This document shows, in pieces, positions 1 through 10,746 of a DNA stretch of 64,000 bases; positions within the stretch are counted from its first letter, which is position 1, and every line of letters starts with the position of its first letter. Under the pieces are notes generated by a model. The model did not search any database. It saw only the letters and a program-made list of their open reading frames with translations, and was not told the origin of the DNA. The DNA is from Smallanthus sonchifolius (Eukaryota > Streptophyta > Magnoliopsida > Asterales > Asteraceae), in assembly GCA_023525975.1 (NCBI GenBank), contig CM042035.1, positions 31,711,001 to 31,775,000 of the forward strand, read 5' to 3'. The position numbers were made by a program, and so were the translations under genes.

Positions 1-591
1 AAATCTTATTGTCTTGTTGTTACTGAAGATTACTCACGATTTACGTGGGTGTTCTTTTTTAGTAAGAAAAGTGAGACTGCAGATATTCTTAGGCAGTTCA
101 TGATACTTGTTGAAAATCAACTGAACTTGAAGATCAAGATTATCAGAAGCGACAAAGGGAAAGAATTTTGTAACGAAGTCCTTGATAGCTTTTGTGCTGA
201 AAAGGGAATTGCAAGACAGTTCAGTGCTGCTAGAACTTCTTAACAAAATGGAGTTGCTGAACGAAGATATCGTACTCTAATAGAAGCTGCAAGAACAATG
301 ATTTCTGATTACAAATTGCTTGTATTCTTCTGGGCTGAAGCAATCAATACATCATGTTATGTGCAGAACAGAGTGCTATTTAACAAGCATCACTTGAAGA
401 CTCCGTATGAAATCATGTTTCATCAGAAGCCGAAGGTCGGCCACTTTAGAGCATTTGGATGCCTATGCACACTGTTGCATAATGATTCGGTTGGATACGA
501 ATTTGATGCAAAAGCCGATGAATGTTACTTCGTTGGTTACTCATCCAGCAAGACAGCTTACCGGTTTACAACAAGAGAACAAAGCAGATAG
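1..591 (+). pseudogene. copia-1 integrase, catalytic core (partial)
   Basis: The frame beginning at base 1 reads an rve-type integrase core. The first catalytic Asp falls before the window. Visible are a TEDYSRF block (usually DDYSRF), the second catalytic Asp in RSDKGKEF, and the catalytic Glu in NGVAERR. An in-frame TAA at 241-243 lies between the second Asp and the Glu, in the stretch that is normally TPQQNG in copia integrases, and a TAG follows at 589-591. Integrase would insert the cDNA into nuclear DNA. The N-terminal HHCC zinc finger is outside the window. No product is expected from this copy. Confidence 0.88.
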
Positions 592-1304
592 TGGAATCTT
601 ACTATATTGACTGGAAGGAGCTCAATAAAACTGATGTGGATACTTGTCCAAATTAGTTATTTGATTATGATTCTGTGTTTAAGCTTTTCAATGTTTGTTC
701 TGATGATTCTGCTGTATTAGATGATGGCTTCTACAAGTACATCACAGTCGATTACAAGATTGATGGAGAACCTGATCAAGCATCATCTTTGTCCTCTAGA
801 GCTCCTGAATCTTCTTCCAAAGAGAGTGATAACCACATCGCTGATCCCATCAACAATGAGACTACTGCATCTGGCAGTGGTCATGCTTCATAGGAAATTG
901 TTGTATCTTGTAGTGATGCCGCAGTACAGGATACGATTCCTGACTCTAATGTTATTAAGGAGCCGGTACCCATAACTGAAGAAGCAGATCAGCACATCAC
1001 CAACTTGCCTGACATGTTGCAGGAAGAAGACATTCCACTATCCAGAATTCATAAGAATCACCCAGTAGAGGATATCATTAGTCCTCTCTCAAAAGGGGTG
1101 AGAACAAGAAGCAAATCTAGGGTAATAAATATCTGCTTATACTCTGCCTTCATATCTCAAGTATAGCCAAAGAACATAAAAATGGCCTTGAGTGAGGCAA
1201 GCTAGGTGGAGGCTATACAGGAAGAGCTGATGCAGTTTGAAAAACTGAAGGTTTGGGAGCTTGTGCCGCTACCACAAAGCAAGTTTCCCATTGGTACTCG
1301 TTAG
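592..1304 (+). pseudogene. copia-1 integrase C-terminal tail and linker to RT (decayed)
   Basis: This joins integrase to RT in the polyprotein. It is Ser/Asp/Glu-rich, as copia linkers usually are (SSSKESD, ASGSGHAS near 800-890). Near 1045-1130 is the usual pre-RT block of the form HKNHPVEDI followed by GVRTRSKS. Stops interrupt it at several points, including TAG at 1302-1304 where copia RTs normally have Trp before IYRNKKDD; a TGG to TAG change would explain that stop. Confidence 0.7.
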
Positions 1305-2690
1305 ATTTACAGAAACAAGAAAGATGACAGCGGTATTATTGTTCGGAACAAAGCACGACTGGTTGTGCAAGGATTTTATCAGCAAAAAGGGAAAGATTAT
1401 GAAGAAGTGTTTGCACCAGTTGCAAGACTCGAGGCCATCCGAATCTTTTTGGCCTATGCCTTGTACCTGAATTTCAAGGTGTTTCAAATGGATGTGAAGA
1501 CATCATTTCTATACGGAAAGGTTCAAGAAGAAATCTACGTGTGTCAACCACCGGGGTTTGAAGACACAAATCACCCACATCATGTCTACAAACTAGATAA
1601 AAATTTGTATGACTTACATCAAGCACCACGTGCATGGTATGCCACTCTGACAGAACATCTTCTTGCAAATGGCTACACTCAGGGAGCCATAGATCAAACA
1701 CTGTTCATTAAGAAGCTGGGAAACAATCTTATTCTTGTCCAAATCTATGTTGATGACATCATCTTTGGATCAACGAATGCTGCACTGTGCAAAGAGTTTG
1801 AAGAAGTGATGAAGAAAAAGTTTGAAATGAGTTCAATGGGAGAAATGGCCTTCTTTCTAGGGTTGCAGGTTAAGCAAAGTGATGACGGAATCCTAATTAA
1901 TCTAGAAAAATATGTTAATGACAAACTAATCAAGTTCAATTTTGCTGAGTCCAAACCGGCTTCAACTCCTATGGCAACCCGTCATGTTCCTACTCCAGAT
2001 CTAGGTGAACCGGGAATTGACCAACATCTTTACAGGTCAATGATTGGCTCGTTAATGTACCTGACCACTAGCCGTCCAGACATCATGTTTGCGGTTAGCC
2101 AGTGTGCACAATATCAGGCTAATCCGAAACTTTCTCACCTTAATGCTGTCAAAAGAATTTTTAAATACTTGAAGGGCAAGCCTCGGCTAGGCCTTTGGTA
2201 TCCAAAGGATTCAAAATTTAACTTGTTTGCTTTTACTGACAGTAATCATGGTGGTTGCAATCTGGATAGAAAATCAACAACTGGAGGATGTCAGTTTCTG
2301 GGGGAGAGAATCGTCTCATGGCAGTGCAAGAAACAGACCACCGTTTCGACTTCTACTGCTGAAGCTGAATATGTCGCCGCATCCGTATGTTGCTCCCAGG
2401 TTATATGGATGCAACACCAATTGCTGGATTACGGTTTGAATTTCGGTGACTCTCCTATTTTCTGTGATAATGAAGCTACATTACAAATTGTTAAGAATCC
2501 AGTCCAACACTCTAAAACTAAGCACATAGACATTAGAGTGCATCATATTCGTGACTGTTTTGAAAGAAAACTCATGCATCTTGAGCAGGTATCTACTGAT
2601 AAGAATGTCGCTGACATTTTTACAAAGGCTTTTGATTTGGCAAGATTCAACTTTCTAGTTAAATGTTTGAAAATGATTTATTTTGATTAA
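1305..2690 (+). CDS. copia-1 reverse transcriptase - RNase H
   Basis: RT copies the element RNA into cDNA and RNase H removes the RNA strand. This is the longest intact coding stretch of copia-1, open from just after the TAG at 1302-1304 to the TAA at 2688-2690. RT landmarks are NKARLVVQGF, VFAPVARLEAIR, FQMDVKTSFLYG, the PPGFED block, and the catalytic YVDDIIFGST near 1747-1776. A DLHQAPRAW block replaces the usual GLKQAPRAW. RNase H shows FTDSNHGGC, DRKSTTGG, STAEAEYVAAS and the terminal KTKHIDIRVHHIRD and DIFTKAF blocks. There is no start codon of its own, as expected of a polyprotein piece. Upstream stops make the locus defective. Confidence 0.93.
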   Translation: MYRNKKDDSGIIVRNKARLVVQGFYQQKGKDYEEVFAPVARLEAIRIFLAYALYLNFKVFQMDVKTSFLYGKVQEEIYVCQPPGFEDTNHPHHVYKLDKNLYDLHQAPRAWYATLTEHLLANGYTQGAIDQTLFIKKLGNNLILVQIYVDDIIFGSTNAALCKEFEEVMKKKFEMSSMGEMAFFLGLQVKQSDDGILINLEKYVNDKLIKFNFAESKPASTPMATRHVPTPDLGEPGIDQHLYRSMIGSLMYLTTSRPDIMFAVSQCAQYQANPKLSHLNAVKRIFKYLKGKPRLGLWYPKDSKFNLFAFTDSNHGGCNLDRKSTTGGCQFLGERIVSWQCKKQTTVSTSTAEAEYVAASVCCSQVIWMQHQLLDYGLNFGDSPIFCDNEATLQIVKNPVQHSKTKHIDIRVHHIRDCFERKLMHLEQVSTDKNVADIFTKAFDLARFNFLVKCLKMIYFD

Positions 2691-4090
2691 AAGGTCGCAG
2701 GTTCTTTCACTAAAAATATTTTTCTTAGTTTTTTGCTTGTTTAACTTTTGATTTATTTCATAAATGCAAAAGTTTAGGTGGAGAAATTTCCTAAAAACGC
2801 CAAAAAGATTTTCGGTTTAAGTTTTTTTTTGTTTCAACTTTAAATAAAAATCAGAAAATTACAAAAATATTGTGCTTATTAGGAAAGTCATTCTATTAAG
2901 AAAAATTAAGAACTCTGTCTAATGGGAAATGATAGTACATCATTCTAGAGGTTGAATCATCTTATGTAAGGCCTGTAGTTGAAAAGATCAGGATCTTAGG
3001 GTGATATGTTGATAGGCTCTGCTAAAACTGAAAGGATAGCATGATAGTGTTTCACTTAAATATAAAAGTCATAACTTTAGTGGGGAACATATCATAGATT
3101 AGTAGAATATTTATTTCCTGCTAATAATTGAACACTTACACATAATGGTTGATGAACTGTGGATGAACATACTATCTCTGGATTGCACAAGCCGAGACCC
3201 TTCACAAAGGGGTTGCGAGCTGACTTGATACAAGTCCGTATATATATGTATATAGATAAAAGACATGCAATAGGTGAAAAGACACTCAATGAAAGTGCAA
3301 AACAAAAATGTAAGCAAAAAGACACGCAATGTTAATGTCGTGCTATAGGAAAATTTCAAAAAGATATGTCAAAAGACGTACATATTAGTATACTTATAAA
3401 TATTTTTCTCTTTAGGAACGTGGGTCTGGGAAGGAATCTCTTATCAAGGCATGTAAGTCCGTAGTGCAATGACCCTGAGCATTTACTGTTTGTGAACATG
3501 TAAGTCCGTCATGCTATGTTCATAATCACATTTGTCAGATATTTCCTAAACAGTCCATTGACCCGTGCTAGTTATGCTCATTTAGCTATCTTTGGGTGCT
3601 CAAAAGATCACGAGGAGGGGAAGGTTTATCCGATAAGTTATGGGGTCCATACAGTTCATCAAAAACTCATCTAATTGACACTAAAATAAATGCAGGTTTC
3701 TGAGATGTGAGTGTGGGACCCACTAAGTCTTGAATAACTATTGCCCATAAAACATGATAAATTCATTCACTGCCGCTTGTCAACTAAGGTATAAAGGCTT
3801 GAGTTTAGAAGGACAATATATTGGCAATCATCAAGACTTGTCTAAGAAAATGAGCGGCTGATAAGTATAGTGTAGTCTACCCTAGGATGATATGATCCCA
3901 TAACAGAGTCTCTCTCAAAAATATTATTTTAAAGCAGTCTATTATTTTGAAAAGAACAAAAAGATTTTATGTTATTAGCTTAATTAAAGTTAGTTTATTT
4001 TTATCTTGTTATTTTTCTTAATTTATCAAAATGACCGTGCTTTCTTGTTCTGACAATCCAAATGAAAAAGGTTTTGAAAAATTTCAAGGC
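2691..4090 (+). other. copia-1 non-coding interval between pol and post-pol gene
   Basis: About 1.4 kb with no supportable gene. It is AT-rich with runs of A and T. The phrase AAAAAGATTTTATG near 3958-3971 recurs in similar form in copia-2 near 36690 and 36785, also ahead of its post-pol gene. Short minus-strand ORFs around 3092-3359 look like chance. Confidence 0.6.
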
Positions 4091-4094
4091 ATTT

Positions 4095-4205
4095 CAAAGT
4101 TTGCGGCCGCATACTTGATCAATGTGGGCAGCGTACTTCACCATCTCTATAAATAGCTCATGAAGTTTGCGGTTAGAGGTTTATTCCAACCGCATACTTC
4201 ACGAA
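4095..4205 (+). promoter_or_regulatory. candidate internal promoter of copia-1
   Basis: TATAAATAG at 4148-4156 is identical to the TATA box in the copia-1 LTR at 7870-7878. It is flanked by the same family words seen upstream of the LTR TATA: AAGTTTGCGG and its inverse form CCGCATACTT, at about 4097-4140 and 4161-4205. It lies about 680 bp ahead of the post-pol ATG at 4835. I infer an internal promoter; no transcript evidence is available. Confidence 0.5.
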
Positions 4206-4312
4206 CTCTCTCTAGCCGCATACTCCATTTCTGTCCCACATTGACCTTTCTCTTGACCTTCGTGTGATCTTGTTGCTATGTTTGTGTTAAAGAAGTATAG
4301 GCGACATCAAGG

Positions 4313-4831
4313 GTAAGAGTATTGACCTTGGATTCAAACTAATCGATTGTGTGAAGTGATCTTGCTTGAATACAGAAACTGAACCTGGACTTTGACCAAA
4401 TTGACCATTAAATTAATGTTAAAAAAATGAAATTGGTCCAATGGTTTTGGTCGCAATCTTGTGGCGATCCCAAATCACCTGAAAAACCAAACTAAAACAT
4501 GTTAAAAATTCAAGATTTTAGAGTGTTTAAAAGTTTGCGGTTTTCTCAAAAGTTTGCGGTTGAAATCAAAAGTTTGCGGTTTGTTGAAGTTTGCGGTTGA
4601 ATTTAGAAGTTTGCGGTTGAATTTAAAAGTTTGCGGCTTTCTCAAATGTTTGCAGTTTGTTTTAAAGTTTGCGGTTGGGTAAAGTTTGCGGTTTGTTTTA
4701 AAGTTTGCGGTTGAGTCAAGTATGCGGTATTACTAAAGTTTGCGGCTGTGTTTCAAAGTTTGCGGTTTGATCTTGTGACCGGCAACTTTGAATGTGTTGA
4801 TTTGGAATCTAACTTGACTTATTGATTGCAG
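4313..4831 (+). other. candidate intron upstream of the copia-1 post-pol gene
   Basis: A strong donor (GTAAGAG, GT at 4313-4314) and an acceptor (TTGATTGCAG, ending 4831) bracket 519 bp. A CTAAC branch-point-like site lies about 22 nt before the acceptor. The next ATG is at 4835, three bases past the acceptor. If spliced, it would give a message for the post-pol protein without pol. A long RNA from the 5' LTR could use the same acceptor with an upstream donor. Inferred from splice consensus only. Confidence 0.45.
4530..4775 (+). repeat. tandem array of AAGTTTGCGG words (13 units)
   Basis: I count 13 units about 17-22 bp apart: 11 carry GTTTGCGG exactly and two are variants (GTTTGCAG, GTATGCGG). 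Spacers are variable and T-rich, mostly GTTT, GAATTT or CTC types. The same word occurs in the LTR and near the internal TATA box. The array falls inside the candidate intron. Confidence 0.9.
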
Positions 4832-4834
4832 GCA

Positions 4835-7649
4835 ATGGCAAACTTAAAATTTGTTAAGGATCACAATGAATCGGCGTACTTGGAGGACCCACCACAAAAT
4901 CACAGTATTTTCAGGTCTATGATCGTGGGATTACGGGCGTCCAGAGTATTTCATGCTCTTTCTCAACACCCAGATATACGTGAAGACTTTATTAGAGATT
5001 TCTGGAGCATTGCGGATATCATCTCAAAGAATAATGTGGAAGGGATAGCTGGTACAGTTGCGGGAAAGCGTATTGTTATTACTGAAGCTGTGACCAGGAC
5101 TTGTTTAAACTCCGGTGATGGCCCCGAACACCCTACAAGCTTCACTGCCGAAGAGATGACTGAAACATTTCAAAGAATGAGTTATGAGGGAGAACTGCCA
5201 TCTATTTTAAAGAGATATCTTCCACCATACCGGAGATACTTGGCGCATATGGTGAACCAGTGCATTTCGGGAAGAAAAGGAGGGTATGATGAGCTGAGTG
5301 CCAACATGATATCAATGGTCTATGCACTAGTTACAGGGGATAATTTCAATTTCTCAAGAGTTGTGTTTGATGAGATGAAAAGCAACCTGACGGGAATGAA
5401 GAAATCTGTGTTCTTAACGTATCCTTAATTTTTACATATGATCATAAATCGAGAGCATGCAGAGTTGGTTATGACTCAAAGAAGGCTGCACGTGAAAGTG
5501 ATGGATAGAAGTATTCTGTCCTACATGTCTATGAACAAGCATGGATTTTATGCCGGTCTGAGACCGTTGGAGAAATTCGGTGCCTTTCCTAAGATAAACG
5601 GCAACCAACCCCAACAACCACCATTTCCTCCACATCCACAACCACCACCACCACCTCCACACCCATAACAACCACCTCAGCCTCGTCATAGACCTAGACA
5701 TGTGCGCCAACAGGTACAACTTGCTGATGAACATGAGGGTGAGTTAGATTTCAACATTGAAGGGCCAATCTACTTTGAAAATGAAGGGAACCTAAAAGAT
5801 ATGGCCGATCTTGACTTAGACGACTTGATATTCTCTGACATTGCAACTCAAAGTGTTACCTGTGAGAAAGGAGATGAATCTCAGAGTTCAAGTGCTGTCA
5901 ATATTGAAGAAGAAGAAGAAAGTGAATCTGAAGGTAGATCAGAAGGTATTGAGTTTGATTCTTCTGAAACAGAGAGTGAAAAGGAAGAAGTGCCCGTCAA
6001 CAAATATCACAGAAGCTTATTGATCAAAAGAAAGGCTGCTGGGAAACCTCCTCTCATTAACCGATCTAAACAACAGAGTGATACTTCTGACGAAGACTAT
6101 GATTTTGAAGCTGATCTAGTTCCGAGGAAGAGAGCAAAAGTTTCTGAACTACTCCCGTAAAAGTCCACACCAATCATCACACCTGCCGCTCCTACAAAGA
6201 AAGATAAGGGAAAGGAGAAGATTGCTTATGAGCCGGTAGATGTTCAAACTCTGCAGCAAAGAGACTTCTACCTAGAACAAGACTCATTGGCCAAAGATTC
6301 AAAGATTGAAAAGCTCTCTGCAGACAACAATACTCTTAGGACGACCATCAATATCCAAAGTGGTCAGATCCAAATTCTCAGAGCTAACATCAAGTAAGTG
6401 CTCAAAGAGTTGAACAAATTGAAAGAAAAGAAAAAGAAAAAGAAGATGGCTGCAGTGGCAATGATGAAGGTAAAGGTGATGATGATGATAGTGATGGTGA
6501 TAATAATGAAGGCCGAAAGGATGATAAGGATCAAAGTAAAGACCAGGACGACCAAAGAACAAGCTCACAAGAAGATTTATCTAGAGCAATGGTCGTTTAT
6601 ATTCCTGCGTCCAAAGAAAAGGGAGCACAGCAGTCTGAAAATGATCTTTCATTTGACTTTGAACAGGGTCTTGATGATTTACTTAAATCAGACTCCGTGT
6701 TCTCATATGAAAGGGATTCAACTGTGTTAGATGATGATTTTGCAGGAGAGGATTTCATTTAGGCTGAAGATTTCTTTGATGCAAATATGACTACCTCTCC
6801 TACATACATCGATGCTCAGGGAAAGGTGATTACCGGTATTGAAAACGATATATTCGCCGAAGGTAAGTCACCTCCCCACATGGAGACAACTGCTGAAAAT
6901 GTTGCTCAACCAACAGACATTTCTGAAGCTTCCAGTACAGATAAAAAGGAAGGTTGGTTCAACGTCATTCCTCCACAAGAAGTTCATTATGTTACAGCAT
7001 CCAACGCGCTTTCCAAGAAGAACGATCGTTCTCCTATTTTAAGCTGGATATATGACACTGAGAAGCATCTCTATCTAATCAAGAGAAAGAATGGGCCGAG
7101 TACTTTGCTAATATGCTTGACTTTCAATCCTTGCCCAGATATGATCTTAGAACTCTAATCAAGGTTCCATTCTACAATTCTGGAGACAATGGAGACGCAA
7201 GTAACTTTGTTGCATTTCTTAAGAGAGAGTGTGAAAATGACTTCAAGACAACGAAGACTGCTCAGTGCAAGAGGGTAAAATCAAAGTACATGATCGATAG
7301 GATCACTCAGAAGCCCTTCATAATGGAAATATATCTTCCTCCCAAGACGGTTGACTGTGTTCCTGTTCATAAGGGACTGCCTGACAACTCACTAGCTAAG
7401 CTTGTGTGCTGGTCTTATAGTCCTGTGACCGGTCTTCTCGACATTCATTGTACTGACAGAGAATTCACAATTGCTGACCCTACGGATCTAATGAAGTTTG
7501 GGAAGGAAGATATGCAGAGATTGTCCAAGCAGAGATTGTTCGTGCCTGAAGAAAATGAGAAGCCGTTCATAAAAGTGTTGGCCACGTCGTTAGTTCAAGG
7601 CCTCTATGCAGGAGGTGGTGATCACTCAACTGATGTTGGAATATTATGA
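4835..7649 (+). pseudogene. copia-1 post-pol (env-position) gene, broken
   Basis: A protein of roughly 930 residues encoded after pol. Start ATG at 4835 (MANLKFV); the track-like upstream TTG at 4826 is not needed. Regions in order: a globular N-terminal domain of about 200 residues (to TYP at 5425), a Pro-rich run (about 5590-5667), an acidic Ser/Glu region with basic patches such as PRKRAKV (about 6121-6141, NLS-like), a coiled-coil-like stretch (about 6260-6395), an Asp-rich segment, and a C-terminal domain (about 7113-7646). In-frame stops occur at 5426, 5666, 6158 and 6395, and frameshifts near 6425 and 7095. No signal peptide or membrane helix is visible, so nothing shows an envelope protein. 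Similar proteins in plant databases are sometimes labelled longin-like; I cannot support that here. Function unknown. Confidence 0.75.
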
Positions 7650-7668
7650 GTTACTTGAATGCATTAGC

Positions 7669-7680
7669 CTAGGGGGAGAT
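7669..7680 (+). promoter_or_regulatory. copia-1 polypurine tract
   Basis: CTAGGGGGAGAT directly precedes the LTR start. It would prime plus-strand DNA synthesis. Copia-2 has the related AAGGGGGAGTC in the same place. Confidence 0.88.
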
Positions 7681-8089
7681 TGTATGGATCAAACCTGATA
7701 GGCTAACGCATCAAGAGATCACCGAAAAGTTCAGAAGACAGAGTTTTGGAAGTATGCGACCACATACTTCATGGGCCAGCCGCATACTTGAAGTTTGCGG
7801 CTCTCAACGACATACTTGAAGTACGCGGCCCAGGCCCAAGCCCAAGCCCATCCGATTACATGTAATTAGTATAAATAGTTGTTTTGTTTTCTGTAATTGG
7901 TTAGACGAGTTGTTGAACTATCTGTATTGTGTTTTCAGTGATTTAATCAATATACGAATTGTTTGAATGTTGAATTATGTCTCGTCCTCTTTGATTCTAC
8001 ATACAAGTCACGTGTCGAGTCTGTTTCCGCAAGGTTCAACACGCTATTGAATCCGTTGATTGAAGATCCTCAAGAATACGGACCTTACA
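7681..8089 (+). repeat. copia-1 3' LTR
   Basis: Starts TGTATGG right after the polypurine tract. The end is placed at CCTTACA (8089) because copia-2 LTRs also end CTTACA and are of similar length (410-441 bp). It contains the word cluster 7750-7829 and TATAAATAG at 7870-7878. The 5' LTR is outside the window, so the end and target duplication cannot be confirmed. Confidence 0.78.
7750..7829 (+). repeat. copia-1 LTR palindromic word cluster
   Basis: Several copies of GAAGTATGCG, CCGCATACTT and AAGTTTGCGG. At 7779-7801 an inverted and a direct word abut to form an imperfect palindrome with arms GCCGCA and TGCGGC. The cluster ends about 40 bp before the TATA box. Confidence 0.8.
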
Positions 8090-8343
8090 GTGTGACATTG
8101 GTAAACAAACTTCTGCTACGAATCAAATTAATTTTATCATACATATTAAATATGGTTTTAGTAAAATCAATCAAAATAGTTAAAAGTGTATTTATTTTAG
8201 ATTAATTGGAAAAAAAAGTGATATCTTAGTCGGTTATCTTAACTAGGGTAGTACATGATGAAATTAATTAAGTTAATCACTCTTTCATTATCTTTAAAAA
8301 ATGATTAGTTATTCTGAGCAACGGGAGTAAAATCATTTGATTA

Positions 8344-8801
8344 CTATGTTAGAAACTCGTGTATTACACGGGGTTGGATTAATGAAGTATTAAACGATTG
8401 TTAATAAGCGAAAAAAGGTAAAGGAAATAGTTGAGAAGAAAGATCTATAGTCTATAGTATATAATAAATAAATGTTTTTTATGCCATGTGTCACCGCATA
8501 TTCATTCTCATCATGTTTTCCCCTCTCTCTTATTAAATACACGGTACACCTCTATCTTTTAATAATGATATATTTTTAAAGAAAGTACTAATTATACTAA
8601 TAAAACACATTTATTTTAAAATTATCCATTATTATAAGAAACTTTGAAATGCAATTATATAACTTTTATTTTCAATTAAATAGTAAAAAAGTTAAATTAC
8701 ATTAAATAATAATTAATGTATTTTCAAAACCCAATTATATATTAATTTTTATATATTTTGAATTTTGTTTTCTATCCTTACTATGTAATACACTTTTACA
8801 C

Positions 8802-8840
<39 letters not shown>

Positions 8841-8898
8841 ATTTAAGAATTTTATTGATATTTTTCACCCCGTGTGTATCACACGGGTTCTAAGCTAG
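8344..8898 (+). mobile_element. Helitron-like non-autonomous element with inverted hairpin ends
   Basis: The right end has an 8-bp stem (CCCGTGTG, loop TAT, CACACGGG; 8869-8887) followed by a short spacer and CTAG at 8895-8898, then T, which is the Helitron 3' pattern. A 5' TC end fits TCTATAG at 8444 or 8451. The left end (8344-8376) is an inverted version of the right end, with the same hairpin and a GTTAGAA block. This could be two Helitrons head to head or one element with terminal inverted repeats. There is no coding capacity, and a (TA)n run lies near 8810-8837. Confidence 0.5.
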
Positions 8899-10737
8899 TA
8901 TTAAATAAATGAAATATTGATAAAGTAAATATTAATAAAGAAGATAATAAATAGTCGAGAAACGATAAGCAGATAAAATGTAATCAGTCACTTATTTATT
9001 TATTATGTATAACTTGCCTCACAGAAATATAAGAGGGAAAATTTTCAAACAGTTACAGAAATCTTGGGCTCACAGAATTGTGACACGCGACGTCTCAAAT
9101 TGCTTATTTATTAGGTATAGGTTAGTGTCAAATATAACTAAGAGTTTATATTATTCTGATTATGATATAAAAATCTGAATATATTTATTTGAATGAAATT
9201 TAAAATTAGAGCAACTTTCAACTTATATGCTTTCTCATTTTCGACTACTTTTATTTAATTTTTAACCTTTTGACCCATTAGAGATAAAACATAACCCATA
9301 TCGACCCGTTCATAAAAAAATGGGTCGAAATTGCCACATATGCAAAGAGCTAAAATAAGTCATGATATAAATCGAAATGAGAATAAAAGAAAATAATTAC
9401 TTGAATACTTTCGGCTATAATGACATGACAAAAAATACCATGGGATTCAAAAACGCATAACAAGTATTAAATCTTTAAATATGTAAATGTATGATTGAAT
9501 GTTTTTTAATTGGATCCCACGTTGCTATAAAATCGTCTTCAGTTTATAGAATTCATAAAAATATGATTGAACAATTTAGTTGATGGTAAACAAAATTTTA
9601 AAATCAAAATTATGTTGGATAAAAATTGCAACGAATAATTATTTTAGTTGTATAAAATAGTGGAGTTGATGAAAATGTAAAAACAATCTAATATTATAAT
9701 ACATACCAATAATACAAATTTATTTTTCAAAAATGATAAATAACGTCAGGAATTCTAACTATGCATAATTAATTTTATATTATGTTCGATTATTTTATCA
9801 TATAATAACCATCAATAATTAAATTTGTTTTCTTTCTTAATATAATTGGTATTTAATATCATTATTTAATAGGAGAAAGAAGCGAAAAAATTATTATTTT
9901 AATATCATTATTTAATAGAAGAGAGATGCGAGAAAATAAGGGTGAGGAGGCACCAATGAGTGGCACGTGTCCTCTCATATTTTTATTTATTAGTATATAA
10001 GATAGAAGCAATGTTTTCAGAACCGGACCACGAACTGGATGTATATATAATTAATAAACTAAAAAAGATATAAACAACACTTCTTGTAATTGATATGACA
10101 ATAAATTAGATAATAAAATTACTTAATTGTTTTGTCAACATCACCATCTATTAATACCTAGTCTAGAAAAACCTACATGGCTACATGAGCTCATATCTAG
10201 TTAACTGCGACCCACATCCTTTCTCTCTGTAACTCATCAAACATTTAAACAAATCCATCTATTTCTCTTCCTACAGTAAACTTGTCGTATATCTGAAATG
10301 ACATGAAGACGATGGAAGAACCAAACACCATCTTTTGCCACCAGCACCACCTCTCCGATGATAAAAAAATGTCCAGATTCAACCATCATTATCACATAAT
10401 CCAGCCATACCGCCTGTACCGGCCGACAACCTCGACCGACGGGCGCTGGAACCGGCCGGCCCAATAAAGGTCAACCTAAGCACCTATAATCGGACTGCTT
10501 TAAACACCGAGTCCCGCCCGAACCGGTCCGGGTTCCAAAATGTTGGATAGAAGATTATGTTTTCAGATTACTTCATTTATGTTTTTTTACGTCATATTAT
10601 TTAATGACTAAATTTCTTTCAGAACGTAAGACTCCCACCCATATGATACTATTCAACAAAAGAAAATTACAACCTAATAGTGGACCCGATATGTCCTCTT
10701 AGTCCACTAAAACAGACCATATGACAAAAAAGGGTGA
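8899..10737. other. AT-rich interval without genes
   Basis: No supportable ORF, RNA gene or LTR. Two stretches resemble Helitron 5' ends in reverse orientation: near 9085-9120 (GTGACACGCGACGTC followed by TTATTTATTAGG) and near 9950-10003 (GGCACGTGTCCTCTCAT followed by TTATTTATTAGTATATAAGA). Their partner ends were not found. 10200-10550 is less AT-rich but has no convincing coding frame. Confidence 0.5.
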
Positions 10738-10746
10738 CAACATTTA
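10738..10746 (+). other. 9-bp target duplication CAACATTTA, left copy
   Basis: An identical CAACATTTA is at 11959-11967, so the two copies bracket the MULE exactly. Confidence 0.9.

Larger units (their letters stand above)
1..8089 (+). mobile_element. copia-1: Ty1/copia LTR retrotransposon, 3' portion
   Basis: Domain order integrase, RT, RNase H is the copia order. The 5' LTR, gag and protease lie left of the window. After RNase H come about 2.1 kb without a clear ORF, then a long extra gene (4835-7649), a polypurine tract and an LTR of 409 bp. An extra gene after pol is known in plant Sireviruses, so the lineage is probably Sirevirus-like. The LTR is short for that group, so the lineage is not certain. 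The RT-RNase H frame is open but integrase and the post-pol gene are broken, so the copy is defective. Confidence 0.9.

Noticed and set aside
4530..4775. CRISPR-like regular repeats
   Set aside because: Units are about 10 bp with short, variable T-rich spacers in a plant retrotransposon; no cas genes, and the same word recurs at the promoter.
4826..4834. Start of the post-pol gene at 4826
   Set aside because: That codon is TTG inside the acceptor sequence; ATG at 4835 fits better.
4835..5428. Naming the post-pol N-terminal domain a synaptobrevin/longin protein
   Set aside because: I recall that label on similar plant entries, but nothing visible here (no SNARE motif, no membrane anchor) supports it.
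6299..6568. Minus-strand His/Tyr-rich ORFs
   Set aside because: Antisense shadow of the Asp- and Lys-rich part of the copia-1 post-pol gene.
10237..10464. Host gene fragment on the minus strand
   Set aside because: One short ORF without motifs, splice structure or neighbours; composition alone is not enough.
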